From the NCBI GenBank assembly GCA_951804985.1, contig OX638133.1, positions 70,252,367 through 70,316,366 on the forward strand: a DNA stretch of 64,000 bases, written 5' to 3'. This stretch comes from Dryomyza anilis (Eukaryota; Arthropoda; Insecta; Diptera; Dryomyzidae). Under the pieces are notes generated by a model that had not been told where the DNA came from, ran no database searches, and saw only the letters and a program-made list of their open reading frames with translations. Below, piece after piece: positions 34,000 to 45,241 of this stretch. A program made the translations under genes and the position numbers. The stretch's first letter is position 1; every line of letters starts with the position of its first letter.

Positions 34000-34215
34000 G
34001 TTCTTCAAACTATGATTCATTGTATTGAAGAACCATTCCTAATATTAATGACTAACGACATCAATGTTATGAATGCTATCATAAATATGATGAACACTTG
34101 GTAACTGTCGAAAAAGTGTTCTTCAATATGATGAATTGTATGTGAATAATACGATTTATCATATTAATGAACAAAAACATAAAATACAACATATATGTAC
34201 TTCATATTAAAGTAT
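34000..34215. repeat. Copy of a GATGAATT-rich interspersed repeat
   Basis: 'TGATGAATTCCGTTCTTCAAACTATGATTCATTGTATTGAAGAA' (split here at 33988-34031) is repeated at 46780-46830 almost word for word. The right part (CATATTAAAGTATGCTGTTCATC) matches 46915-46940. The words GATGAATT / AATTCATC link it to the longer palindromes at 53844-54201 and 56730-57190. Confidence 0.55.
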
Positions 34216-37200
34216 GCTGTTCATCAAACCAAATTTCATTTCATATTTTTAGGAAATGTTGCTCAAATTTGCAAATTGATTAGTTAAAATTTAATTATTT
34301 ATGGTTTACTAAAAGTTGAACGTTTTTTTACCAAATTTTCAAGAAAATTTTATTTTGATTTGGAATATCATCTCAACTATTAAAGATAGTGATTTGGGGA
34401 TTAGTTTGTTTGGTACATACATTAATGCACGTTAATCCGTGTATACACTATATAATAGCATTTAAGGATATAATGCTCAAAAAAGGACTATTTTTGAAAA
34501 AACCTATATTTTCGCACTTGTTACCACTAATTATGACCCATAACGGTGGACAAATTAGGTGAAATTTTTATGGGTTATTTTAGTGGCTAAAGTTAATAGT
34601 TTGAGCAAAAAAAAAAAAGAAAAAAAGTTATTTTCAAAAAAATATTTTCAAAAAACCGAACAAAAAAAATTGAAACCGCAATATTTTAAAAAACCTGTCT
34701 ACGATTTTTTTTTATTTTAGTCTTAAAATACTCGGGGGAGATGTGCGAAACATATTCTTAAAACATTTAAGTTCTCCCACGACTTTTGGGTTGAAAGTGT
34801 TTCAGGCTAGGCGTGCCCAGCAATTAAATTTAATGAACACATTTGATATTCTTCGTTATATTAGCAATTGCGTTCGCTAATATGAATATTTGTACGTCAA
34901 TTTCTTAATGGGTCTTATATTTATGTAATAGTAAAAAAAAAATTGAAAATGAAAAAAATAAATTTTCGTGCGATGTATTTAACTTTATACCATTTTTTTT
35001 CAAGTAGTATTTAGATAATAATGGTACTCTTTTATGTATCTGTAAACAGTTGTAAAGCACAACATAATAATTTGAAAATTTCATTTCCATATTTCAAAAT
35101 AAAATGCATATCAATCATATTTTATGTGCTTCAGGATCAAGTAACAACTGCTTGTTAAACAAATCATAAAATTGCCAAAGGAGTCACACAAATTGACAAT
35201 ATTGCAATTTCGTCATGGCGCCATAAAATATGCAAAACTCTTAGTAATGAAAATCGCAAAATGCAAAAGATTTTCAATGCGTGCCAGCGGCTGCAACTTT
35301 TATTACTGACTGCTGCAACCACACATGGCTCAGAATAAGTTTATGGTATTAAAAATAAAAAAAAAGCGATCGACTTTTAGTAGAAATAAAAATATAAAAC
35401 ACATGGTAATGACAAATATTTTATGCCATTTTCTTATGGCGTATAAAATAGATTTATTCGTTGTGGCACAACTACAATATGGCGGTAGGCGGAGGCAAAG
35501 GCACAACATAAGGAGAACAACAAAAGGATTTCGTCCTGGCGTTAATTCGTCAGGGGTTTACGCTGTGATAAACGAGCTGACAAATTGGCATTTTTGGTAA
35601 TTAATTGAAAGCACAGCAATTAATCGCAGACGTTAAGAAGCTGAGTCCGGTCGAATAATTACATCTTGAAAGAGATAAAATGTAGTAGATGAAATTTCAG
35701 AAAGGTTTTAATCGTCCGAAACTGGCATTGATATCAAGTGATTTACACTGGTTTGTGGTCCCACAGTTCAGAGGGAATATATATTTGCGCAACACGCTTC
35801 AAATTAACTTCTAGCTTCAAGAAATCCTAAAATACATATCAAAATTTATATAGGATTAAAGGGAATGTAGAAGGCAATAAGGAATTAACACATAATTAGG
35901 TATTACCACATTTATCCCCATCTTGTACGTAACTTTAACAACGAGGTTTGTCTCTCGAGCGAGTTTTTAAATTAAATTTTGTAAATATATTAAATTAATT
36001 TTAAGACACAAGAAATAAATAAAAATAAAAATGCGTTCTGGATTCAAAATATTTTTAAATTAAAATGAAAACCCTCAAAAAACACGATACAATTATACTT
36101 AAATTATATTTTCACTGTTCGGTATCATTTGTATTTACTTTCGGTTATGACTACACTGAGGAAAACATGTGTTAAAATTAAATGAAATGTTAAATAAGCT
36201 GTTAACAATTTTATTTAAATTTAAACCAATTGTTATAAACACTCATTTAATTTTTTAGTATAAAACAAAATACTTTTATTTACATAATCAAATTATGTTT
36301 ATTTTGTGTTCTTTATATTTTATTATTTAAAATAAATTTTATATATATATTTTTTTTACATTATTTAAAAGGCGCTGGGAATTATAAGGTGGGCAGGGTG
36401 ACATCGAACACAAATTATTTCAGTTTTTACGAATGTTCGAATTTTAAAACTAATTTGTTTAAATTTAATTCAATTGAAGGGTTTTGTGCAAAGAAGGGCT
36501 AAGTCCAAATTTTTTCGAAATCGAGTCGTTTGGTTACAAAATTATCCGTATCTGAAGTATATTTAATGAGATAACACGATGTTAATGTTAAATTACGCAA
36601 TATATCTGAATTAAAAACTAATTGAATCACTATACCATAGAGGCATTTCATAAAATAATCATTTCCATCAAGAATCAAGAAAAATAAAGTCGAAACTGTG
36701 TTACCGTTTAAAAAGTAATATATGCTTATGATGCATATCATGCATTTAGTTAACTACTGTAGCACGTGAACAAAATTGTTCAAAATTGAAAAATTTTGGT
36801 ATTATTTGAAAGGGAATACATCGAATACAGCTCTTTCTAATGGGTTACTTGTTTTTAAAATGTCTAATACAAACAATAATAAGTGATAATCCGTAAGTTT
36901 AAAAACCGATTGGTGGTCAGCACATATTAAAAAAAAGTTTTACACCATCACAAAACTACATCAAAAATGCAGCAACACTCAAAAATTTTGAGCGGGACTA
37001 TTATTTTAAAACGCTTACTATTTTAAAACTTTTTTTTTTCAAAAATTTATTTTTTCTGATGTTTGAACTTCGTCATTATATTAGAAGTAGTTATTATGAG
37101 GTAGTTACACCTCTAAATCAGTGAACATAAGGTTCTCCTAACTTCCTAGTCGGTGAGAATGAGGTTTCCTAAACCTCAAATTGATATTTAATTTTACCAA

Positions 37201-37364
37201 GTTATTTATGTAATAAAACTTATGTATGTAAAGTATTGTATATGTATTTAGATGCGTACATATGTCGCGCGTGTCAAAAATTATATATACTAATTCCTGA
37301 ATTTTCATGATTTCAAATCATGATTTCGTCATTTCAATTCAAATTTGAATTGTTGATTTGGGTA
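34216..37364. other. Gene-free region with a repeat fragment and a unique island
   Basis: 34850-34925 is a fragment of the CACAGAAAAAAAT family ('GATATTCTTCGTTATATTAG', 'TTTGTACGTCAATTTC', as at 37450-37700). 35130-35690 is less AT-rich and repeat-free, with AAGCACAGCAATTAATCGCAG (35610-35630) and TAATTAATTG homeodomain-type words. The plus-strand frame 35325-35600 has no domain I know. The rest is AT-rich and featureless. Confidence 0.35.
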
Positions 37365-37499
37365 CACAGAAAAAAATAATCGATGTATATATATCAATCG
37401 ATATTAATTGCATTAATTAGTCAATCCAGCAATGAAATTCACTAATTTCATGAAAACATTTGCTATTCTTCGTTAAATCAGCAATTACGTTTGTTAATA

Positions 37500-37678
37500 A
37501 AGGGTTTTTCAATAAGAGCGCTACAAAAAATTTACTACCGAAATTCGAATTCGTATATTTTTCCATCATGAAATGGCAAACTTTACTGAAGAGAAATGTC
37601 AAAAGAGCGGCAAGAAATATGTCGTCGTTTGCTGTCTCTGTCGCTATACTTTTGTAGCGTCCCTGTTGAAAAACCCTT
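37500..37678. mobile_element. Nested 179-bp MITE, AAGGGTTTTTCAA ends, TA target
   Basis: Ends AAGGGTTTTTCAAYARGRRC with GCTACAAAA inside, inverted at the right, flanked by TA (37498-37499 and 37679-37680). It splits the surrounding element, whose 'ACGTTTGTTAA' and 'TGACTATTTGTACGTC' resume on either side, so it is younger. Confidence 0.8.
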
Positions 37679-37713
37679 TATGACTATTTGTACGTCAATG
37701 CAGCAAATTAATT

Positions 37714-37759
37714 AGTCGGCGCAGTTTCAGCATTTATATTTGCGAAAACTGCGCCGACT
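37714..37759 (+). other. Perfect 14-bp-stem hairpin (AGTCGGCGCAGTTT)
   Basis: AGTCGGCGCAGTTT and its exact inverse AAACTGCGCCGACT are separated by 18 bases. GC-rich for this window. The first half (AGTCGGCGCAGT) is also in the sister element at 38941-38952, where the second half is absent, so the hairpin arose in this copy. Confidence 0.7.
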
Positions 37760-38254
37760 ATATTATTGCAATCATGATGTTTCGGCAACCGAATATGCAG
37801 TTGCGAAGACTAACATTTCGGTTATAGTAAAAAAAAGGTACGTTCACTTTAATGTCATAAGGTTACAACAAATTTATTTCGGTTGCACCTAGAGAAGGGC
37901 ACGAGAGTGAGTTTTGACTCACGCTCACTCACCCTCACGAAAGAATTTTTCTAATCACGCACACTCACTCACGGCCTTTTTTGTTCTACTCACTCACAAT
38001 CACTTGAGTAAAATAAAGATTCAATCACAATCACGCGTGATTCACGTGAATTATGCTACATCACGTGTTTTTTTGCTATTGTTTTCAGAATGCATAAAAA
38101 TACATATTTCATTTGTAATGTTGGTGAGATTGGTCGAGTCCAGAGTGGTCACCTCCAATACATTCTTTAAGACGCATGTTAGGGATTTTGATAAAATATA
38201 TCTCAATTTTGAACGGCGATGAAAATGTGAAAGACCTTTGATGTGCTGTTCATA

Positions 38255-39015
38255 CACAGAAAAAAATAATCGACGTAAATAAAGCAATCAAAATTAATTG
38301 TACACCTTTCATTGGTCTAGCAATGACATTCTTGTCATTTTCATGTATTGAGCAAACACATTCGCTAAAAATGTTATTTACGTCAAAAAATATACCAATA
38401 AATGGTTTTGCTTAAGTAGGAAATTATTTAATTGGTATGGTCGCTGTTTTAAAAGTATTTTTGCATTTTCACAGTATTCTTATAATTCTTTTTTAGTTTA
38501 TTAAAATAGAATAATATAAATTCATGTGAAAGTATATAACAAATTTACTTTTCTGATGATGAAGCATAATTAAATATGAAACTATTGCCATTATCATCAT
38601 TTTCAACGATACCAATAGAGTATGATCAAACTCTCTAAGCGTTTCTTTTGACATGAACCAAATGTGAACTGATATGCGCGCAAACCGCCAACTAAAAATT
38701 CTAAATCTAAGCGAATTCCACCAATTTCACGAATCTCACTAAATTCACCAGCGCTGTAAGCGAGTACACGAACACACACCACGCACTGTTTTAGCGACCA
38801 CGCACTGCTACAGCTACCACTCACTGCTAAAGCGACACGCACTGCTATAACATCAACGCGGTATGCGAATACACATAGCTGTTGGCAGCAAATGCGATTG
38901 CTAATATGATGAATGTGTACGCTAATACAATTAATAATTTAGTCGGCGCAGTGGTAGCAATAAGTTGATGCTGTTGATGTACCTTTTTGGCTATATTTAC
39001 GATTTTTTTTCTGTG
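38255..39015. mobile_element. CACAGAAAAAAAT-type MITE, full copy with empty site
   Basis: Ends CACAGAAAAAAATAATCG and inverted CACAGAAAAAAAATCG, then TAAATA inward, flanked by TA (38253-38254 and 39016-39017). The sister hAT copy at 43667-43690 reads 'TGTTCATATAAAAATGTAAA' without it, which is the empty site. Related fragments lie at 37365-37775, 34850-34925 and about 52010-52460. The interior holds a short tandem array at 38775-38850. The minus frame 38603-38842 is not a gene. Confidence 0.85.
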
Positions 39016-39140
39016 TATAGAAAGGTAAAAATTACCTCGAAGAATAATTCTCTGGTGAAAAATTCGTGTAAAATCTTTGAGAATTATTTCTGTGAAAAAT
39101 TATCTCTGGAAAATAATTATCAATAATAGGGATGAATTTA

Positions 39141-39455
39141 TAATAATAATAGTTTGGCACTACAGTCCTATAAGAACTTAGAGACCGAGCTCTCTCACCA
39201 TTTTGAGCTGTGCGTGTTATATTTGTACTCAAAGTTGTGGGACCTACAGTTTACTGTCGAATCAGAATCAGGCAGGTGAGAGCTTTTAATAGGCAATGTT
39301 TTACTCTCGTAGGTTTGCCATTTACTGCCGAGAGGTAGCGCGGTATAGAAAAATGTTTCTATGAAAAGATGTTGTTTGCCCCAGTCCAGGCTTGAACCGG
39401 GGACCTTTCGGCTCGCAGTCCAACGCACTAACCACTGAGCTACCGCGGCTACTAC
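39141..39455 (-). mobile_element. tRNA-derived SINE, near-full copy on the minus strand
   Basis: The minus strand reads CCGCGGTAGCTCAGTGG, GGTTCAAGCCTGG, the shared body, and an ATT-repeat tail. Duplicated TGAATTTA lies on both sides (39133-39140 and 39456-39463). The host sequence is the hAT copy 1; the sister copy at 44560-44575 shows the uninterrupted site (GAATGAATTGACTTTGG). Frames 39195-39582 are the SINE read through and give the familiar spurious peptides of tRNA-SINEs. Confidence 0.9.
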
Positions 39456-39729
39456 TGAATTTACTTTGAGAAAAACTAAATTTGAAGCATTTATTTTCGT
39501 TACTACTATATATATATAATAAAAACGGGACTCCACACGAACCCCTGGAACAAACTAAACTTAATAAACAAAAGGAAGTCAATAGAGAGTTTTCATGTAT
39601 ATTTGAAATTGAAAATTAAACTTTTTCAAAAATTGGTATATCAAAACCAACCAAATATGCCTATTTCTACTAAACCAAGCACATGACCCCACAAAAATGG
39701 CTAGAAAAATCGCAAAAAATTAAAAGTGA

Positions 39730-41558
39730 GTTGGTACATACGTCAATGTCAACCGATCCGCCCATGTTCAATAGGCAAAACCTGTGAGAAGGGTGACGCT
39801 GATCAAAATTATATAGCGGATGACTTGGATCGGAAATTATATTCTTTGAGGTTTTACTTAAAATTTTCATAAAAAAAAAATGGTAACGTTCCGGTTCTCA
39901 AATTATTCTAATATTCGATTCAGATTATGTTCCGAAAAATATAAAAATAAACGTTTCCGCTTCCAAAAAATACAATCAGATCCAATTTCAGTTCTGAAAT
40001 TCAAGTAGTTTGGGTTAAATTTTCATTTTCCCATAAAATTTACATTTCACTTTAAATTCAAAAAAGTATAATTATAATATGTACTTAAAATTCAAATATT
40101 AATATAATTTCACATCAAATATATATTCAAAATATTTATCAAAAATAAAAAACATTAAATCTTATATAATTTCCGCATCAATTAACTTAGATTTACAAAT
40201 GCCATTCGTTGCTGTATAAGGCAATAAGTCTAAAAGAATTTCAAATTGAAAAACATCAAAAAGCGAACAATTTTTACAGCACAATAAACACAAAAGTAAT
40301 ACACAAAATACACCGCTTAATTTTAAGTTTCAAAAAATATGTGCGGCGCCAAGGTTTCATATGCAAACAAACCGACTGACGCATAATTGCGAAGTCAAAC
40401 TACGCATTTCCAGCACCCTAACCAGTCATAACTAAATAAAGAATGAAAAACAACAAAAAAAGGCGCCCAGAGCCAGAAAGGTCGAGCCATCTACTCATTC
40501 GTCTCCATCCAGAAACCACCAAAACAAAACTTTTAAAAAATGCGGATGACATATGAGAATCGCAGCATCAACAATGACGATGAGCTCAACAATTATTACG
40601 ACTCGAATCCTTGAATCTTGGGGGGAATCATTATTCACAACAACAGCAGCAACAGATACAACACAGAGTAGATTATTTCGTCGCAATGTCAAAATGGTTG
40701 ACTGACTGCGTAGGTGGTGGGGGTTTTCAGAATCGGATGGTGGGGGAGTGGGATCTCAGTTACGTCAGTACACAAACGTATACGATTACAACAAAGATAT
40801 TTATTTTATTTGGACTTTGTTGAGAAATTATGGAAATCAGATTTAACAGTGCAAAAGCGGCTGAAAATAGGCAGCAATTCTGTGCCGCTTCTGTGAGACT
40901 CGCGCCAAAGTTAGGCACTTAGTAATGACGCCTCTGGGCATTTTGATTTAAGGGACCCAGAACCTACGGGTAGCTATAATGGATTTTTGCATTTTGATTT
41001 ATAGTCCATGTTTTGGAAGTTGCGAATATGGGTACATTTTAAATTTGTAGATTTGCATATTAAAGTTGAAAACTTTCAGACTAAAATTATTTTTATATTA
41101 AAATGTTTTGTCTTATAGAGCGGGGACAAGCAAGAGTTGGTTTAGAAAAAATACATCCTATGTGCGCAGGAGAACACAAAGAAATTAGAAAACTTATTGT
41201 TAAACTTCTGTGCAGAAGCCCGCTAATGAGTTTAAAAGTTTTATGAATCTTTAATGGCTTTATTAGTGAAGTTGTTCCTAGGAAAAAAAGGAAACAAAGA
41301 GGGTAGAATAAACTTTATAAACGTTAATTAGATTTTTCAGTTAATTCAAATATGTGTTGTAATCAGGTAAAACAAAGTTAGATACATTATTTTCTTTTTA
41401 TTTAATTTATTAAACAATTTTAAAAAGAAATAAATGTGAATTTTTAAATATTCAGCTGTCATGTCATAACCATTACCTTTTCGAACTATCGACTCATGAT
41501 AGCTGAACCCTCTTCAAATAATAATGTTTTTCTTCAATAGTTCACATAGCTAATAAAA
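39730..41558. other. Gene-free region with a repeat-free island
   Basis: 40300-40960 is less AT-rich and repeat-free. It includes GGCGCCAAGG, a CAACAACAGCAGCAACAG run (40639-40656) and GTAGGTGGTGGGGG. The CAG run sits in an open frame that begins without ATG just after a TGA, so I do not call a gene. It may be regulatory or a remote exon. The rest is AT-rich. Confidence 0.35.
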
Positions 41559-41578
41559 ATGTGTCCTGATGATATTTT

Positions 41579-41744
41579 ATTTATAGCTCTCACTACTCGA
41601 ATGGCATCAGCTGTGAGCAATCAAAACGGCAATCATAGTAAGCCGCATTATCCTGGATCCTTCAAACGATTCTTTGCTTTCATTACATTCCAGCGCTGCA
41701 CATTGGTTGCTTTTTGTTGGTGTTTATCTTTTATTGTCTTCTAA
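41579..41744 (+). other. Exon-like segment with start codon after a splice acceptor
   Basis: TATTTTATTTATAG ending at 41578 is a good 3' splice site. ATG at 41601 then opens 48 codons starting MASAVSNQNGNHSKPHYPGS, followed by a basic stretch and a hydrophobic run of about 20 residues (an N-in membrane anchor look), to a stop at 41742-41744. A good donor ATA|GTAAGC at 41638 would end the exon after 12 codons. Composition is clearly less AT-rich than the flanks and no repeat family is present. It lies on the same strand as the candidate promoter at 19197. Product unknown. Confidence 0.3.
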
Positions 41745-42051
41745 ACAGCACCATGTTCTATGTCACATCTATTTGACACTGGTCAGCAGTCTAGAGTATT
41801 TATCACAAAAGAAATACTTAAAATATTCATTTCTATTATTTTCGAGATATGACTAAAGCTCCTTGATTTCGTATAATTATATTGTGCTATGATAAATACA
41901 TTTTTAGGGTGAGATGCGCTGAACATATTCAAAAAATACAGTAGAATGAAATTCCCAAAATCGTTAATATTTTAAAAGCATTTTGATTTAATGAAATTGA
42001 TGTGAAATTTCCATCATATTTGCATCCAGACTCCATTTAGTAAAAATAGAA

Positions 42052-42460
42052 TAGTGATTTGTTGCGTTCAACCAACTTTTTGTTCAACCAACTTATTCGG
42101 TTCTCTCAACCACTAAGTCGGTTAAAATTGTCAAAATAACTAGTGTTGTAGTTTGTACTGCAACCAATTTCGAACTGTTTTAGAACAATTTAGTACAGAG
42201 TAAGAACCATTAGGAGTTGTGTATAGAGTAATATTTCAAGAGCAAACCCAAATGTAACCAAAATCGAACTGTTTTAGAACAATTTAGTACAGAGTTAGAA
42301 CCATTAGGAGTTGTGTATAGAGTAATATTTCAAGCGCATACCGAATATGGCAATTCCATCAGCAAATTTGTAAAGCATTCGATTTAATCGAATGAAGTAG
42401 TTGGTACAACTAACTTTTTCATTCTTCCAACCTCATGTCAAAAGAGGATTTTTCTGTGTG
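42052..42460. mobile_element. MITE family 2, copy 2, with internal tandem duplication
   Basis: An inverted copy of 32475-32748: 'CCAACTTATTCGGTTCTCTCAACCA', 'CAACCAATTTCGAACTG', 'CTTCCAACCTCATGTCAAAAG' and the end GATTTTTCTGTGTG before TA (42461-42462). A 94-base unit starting CGAACTGTTTTAGAACAATT is present twice in tandem (42171 and 42265). The left end is weakly conserved. Confidence 0.75.
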
Positions 42461-43166
42461 TATATACAGGATGGTCTGCTTTACGGTGCAAATATTTAGT
42501 CACTTATTCCTTAGTTCGTTTCCCAAAAAATGATTTTAGAGTAGGGGTGCATCTGATACTCCCAATGATATACAGGGTATTTTCAAAATATACTTTAGAA
42601 AATTTGATAAAAACGTGTTTTTAGTTATAACTTCTACAATTTAAAGTTCAAAGTAAAAAGATAACATTTATTTTGCAGATAATCGATTATGGTTATTGTA
42701 TTACAAATAAATATGTATTTGATTTACGTCCAAAAGCATATGTATTTGTTTTTACTAAACTGATGTAAAGATTTTGTATGGGAAATAACTACATAATTTG
42801 AATACATTTCTATACACAAATTTAATAGATTTGTATTAAAAAAAACATACACATTATCTTTATATATACGTCCTGAAATATGTCGAAAAATTACTACATA
42901 TGCTTTTAATTTTAATATAATCTGTATTTAATTAACTTTGTTGTGATAATTCATTAAAAATATTTATATTATTATTTTTTTAATAAAAATAATTCTTTAT
43001 TGATTCGGAAAATCACATTAATGAATTTTAATACAATTATTTTCAATTCCCAATAATTAGATACAACAATTATAAATATGAAACAAGTTAAAATGTAAAG
43101 TTTATATTAAAATATTGAATGGTGCCCACAACTTCAAGAAAGTTTTATATATAAATTAATAAAAAA

Positions 43167-43201
<35 letters not shown>

Positions 43202-43466
43202 CAAATTATATGACAAAAATATTGGGCCATATTAATAAAAAAAGTATTTACTTTTAAGCAAGCTGATATATTTTTGAACAAATTTTTTAATTTATTTCAG
43301 ATTTTTTATAGTAAATGGTCAGTTTAACGTTTGTATTAATACCTACCAATTGAAGCATTTGCTTCAAGTTTTGAGTAAAGTCGATTTTATTAATATGACC
43401 CATTGTTCAGTCCAGTTCAAACATAAATATGCTTGCCCATGGTAAAACAATAAAGATGGTATGGAA
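42461..43466. other. Gene-free AT-rich stretch with AAAT microsatellite
   Basis: An (AAAT)n tract covers about 43163-43201. No gene. The phrase TATACAGGATGG / ATACAGGGTATTTT near 42465 and 42571 recalls the TACAGGGTGTTT ends of the element at 51318 but no pair of ends can be closed. Confidence 0.35.
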
Positions 43467-43781
43467 TAGAGATGGGCACGTGAGTGAGATTTGACTCACA
43501 CTCACTCACGCTCACGAAAGAATATTTCTAATCACGCACACTCACTCACGACATTTTTTGCTCTACTCACAATCACATCAGTAAAATTAAGATTCAATCA
43601 CGCGTGATTCACGAATCTCAATTATTAACGGAGATGGAAATGTGAAAGACCTTCGATGTACTTATTGTTCATATAAAAATGTAAAAATTGCCTCGAAGAA
43701 TGATTCTCCGGTGAAGAATTCGTTTAACATCTTTGAGAATTGTCCCTGTAAAAATTATCTCTGGAAAAGAATTAGCAATAA

Positions 43782-44534
43782 AAAACGAGTTGGGAAAGTT
43801 AGGTCACATGGGTAAGTTCGGTCACATGGGGCGGATTTTTATAGTCGGTCGAGCCCGACTATGGAATACCCTAGACCTTTGGTGGGGATATTAACTCTCA
43901 GAATATTACTCACATATCAGAAATTTACGTCTTATATCCCCATAAATTAAAAAAATTATATAAAGTATAAAAAACTAAAAAAAAAATTGAAAAATGTAAT
44001 TGGGCGGACCACGCCTATATTTAAAATTTTGAAAGGCTAATATTTCATAGATTTGATTTTAATAATTTACGGATCAAATTTCCACTATGAAAACCCGGGA
44101 AATAGGGATAAAAAAGTGGACGGATCACGCCCATTTTTGGACCACATATTCTAACAACACATTTTAAATTTTATAACTATACCTTGAATACTTTTCGAGT
44201 TATTAGTTCCGAAAGAGTTATATAAAAGTGACTTGTATGGGAGGTGGGCGTGTCCGTTGACCGATTTGACTCATTTTCAAACTCAGTTCCTACTTTTGGC
44301 TAAAATATATTGAGACGAAATTTCATCGCATTCTGATTAGTATTTCTCAAGTTATTCTGTATTCGGACAGCAAGACAGCAAGACGGACAGACAGACGGAC
44401 ATGGCTAAACGGACTCGGGTAGTGATGCTGATCAAGAATATATATACTTTTCCATACCAGACACGCCTCCTAAGGGGCGTTACAATATATGCACAAAGTT
44501 AATATACCCTGTACCTCATAGGTGTAGCGTATAA
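43782..44534 (+). mobile_element. Helitron/Helentron-like element, copy D, with empty site
   Basis: Full plus-strand copy: AAAACGAGTTGGGAAAG, hairpin GTCGGTCGAGCCCGAC, TACCCTAGACC, inner CTTGTATGGGAGGTGGGCGT, GACAGACGGACATGG tract, and right end GGTGTAGCGTATAA. It split the hAT copy 2: the sister copy reads CAATAATAGG at 39121-39130, while here CAATAA and TAG lie on either side. No target duplication is evident, as expected of Helitron-type insertion. This is the best evidence in the window for the class. Confidence 0.8.
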
Positions 44535-44825
44535 ATAGTCCGGTGTAGAATTTACCAGGAATGAATTGACTTTGGAAAAAACTATTTTTGAAGCGATTTT
44601 TTGGTTACTTTATTTATAACACGAATAAAAACGGGACCCCACACGAACCCCTAGAACAAATTAAACATAATAAACAAAAGGAAGTTAATACAGAGTTGAA
44701 TTGAAAATTCAAATTTTTACAAAAATGGGTATATCGAAAAAAAAATACGTTCTATATCCATTTTCATGAACGGTCGCATAAAACCAAGCTAAAACTATTG
44801 ACATGACCCCACAAAAATTGACTAG

Positions 44826-45033
44826 CCCATACTAAGTACGGCCGGTTTGCAGGGGGTTAGATCAATTGTTGACTGAACCTTGTAACTTATTCTGAGTTGA
44901 AGAAGGGGTGAGTATTTGACGGTTATCAAGGTTTTGATTTATTATAGTTCTGAATAGTGGGTAGCCGCCTTCCCAAAGCGTTCTGAGTTCAAGGCATGGC
45001 CCTACTTGTACTGTAGTTCAGCAAAAAAAAAAG
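44826..45033 (+). mobile_element. Insertion of ~208 bp ending in poly(A)
   Basis: The hAT copy 1 reads 'GGCTAGAAAAATCGCAAAAA' (39701-39720), whereas here 208 bases sit between GACTAG and AAAAATAGC. They run from CCCATACTAAGTACGGCCGG to TAGTTCAGCAAAAAAAAAAG. The A-rich end and clean junction suggest a retroposed SINE or cDNA fragment. GAGTTCAAGGC (44985-44995) resembles a B box but no A box is placed correctly. Source unknown. Confidence 0.6.
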
Positions 45034-45241
45034 AAAAATAGCAAAAAATTAAAAGTGAGATTTATTTATTTTATGAAATATTCGACTCACTCACGAAAAA
45101 AATGTACTCACGCACACTCACTCACGGTCTTTTTTGGTCTACTCACACTCCCGCACAATCACGTGAGCAATATTATTATTCAATCACAATCACGCGTGAT
45201 TCACGTGAACCACATGAACCACTCTCACATGCCCATCTCTA

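Larger units (their letters stand above)
37365..37775. mobile_element. CACAGAAAAAAAT-type MITE, copy 1, interrupted by a smaller MITE
   Basis: Starts CACAGAAAAAAATAATCGAT after TA (37363-37364), as does the copy at 38255-39015. The two share GGTCTAGCAATG/GTCAATCCAGCAATG, 'CATTTGCTATTCTTCG' versus 'CACATTCGCTAAAAA', 'TACGTCAA' and 'TTTAGTCGGCGCAGT'. The right terminus is not recognisable, so the copy looks truncated after 37775. A 179-bp element is nested at 37500-37678. Confidence 0.6.
37890..39729 (+). mobile_element. Non-autonomous hAT-type element, copy 1 (right end lost)
   Basis: Begins TAGAGAAGGGCACGAGAGTGAG and follows the 43467-45241 element throughout: CTCACTCAC arrays, 'TCACGCGTGATTCACG', 'GATGAAAATGTGAAAGACCTT', 'ACCTCGAAGAATAATTCTC', 'AAAAACGGGACTCCACACGA', 'ACATGACCCCACAAAAAT', 'AAAATTAAAAGTGAG'. 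After 39729 the homology stops, so its right terminal repeat is deleted. Two later insertions (38255-39015 and 39141-39455) account for most of its extra length. It has no transposase. Confidence 0.75.
43467..45241 (+). mobile_element. Non-autonomous hAT-type element, copy 2, complete
   Basis: Ends TAGAGATGGGCACGTGAGTG and CTCTCACATGCCCATCTCTA are terminal inverted repeats. The flanks carry GTATGGAA exactly duplicated (43459-43466 and 45242-45249). Eight bases with T at position 2 and A at position 7 is the hAT target consensus nTnnnnAn. Both subterminal regions are packed with CTCAC / GTGAG words and share TCACGCGTGATTCACG, likely transposase-binding repeats as in other hATs (inference). Without its two inserted elements (43782-44534 and 44826-45033) it is about 0.8 kb and non-coding. 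Frames 45055-45345 and neighbours are not genes. Confidence 0.88.

Noticed and set aside
39195..39582. Minus-strand open frames with VAQWLV... and SSVVSALDCEPKG... peptides
   Set aside because: They are the tRNA-like head of the SINE in two frames; the same peptides appear at 7299-7520 from the plus-strand copy.
40611..40823. Glutamine-rich plus-strand frame (CAACAG run)
   Set aside because: Begins without ATG just after a stop, no acceptor fits, and the run can be simple sequence.
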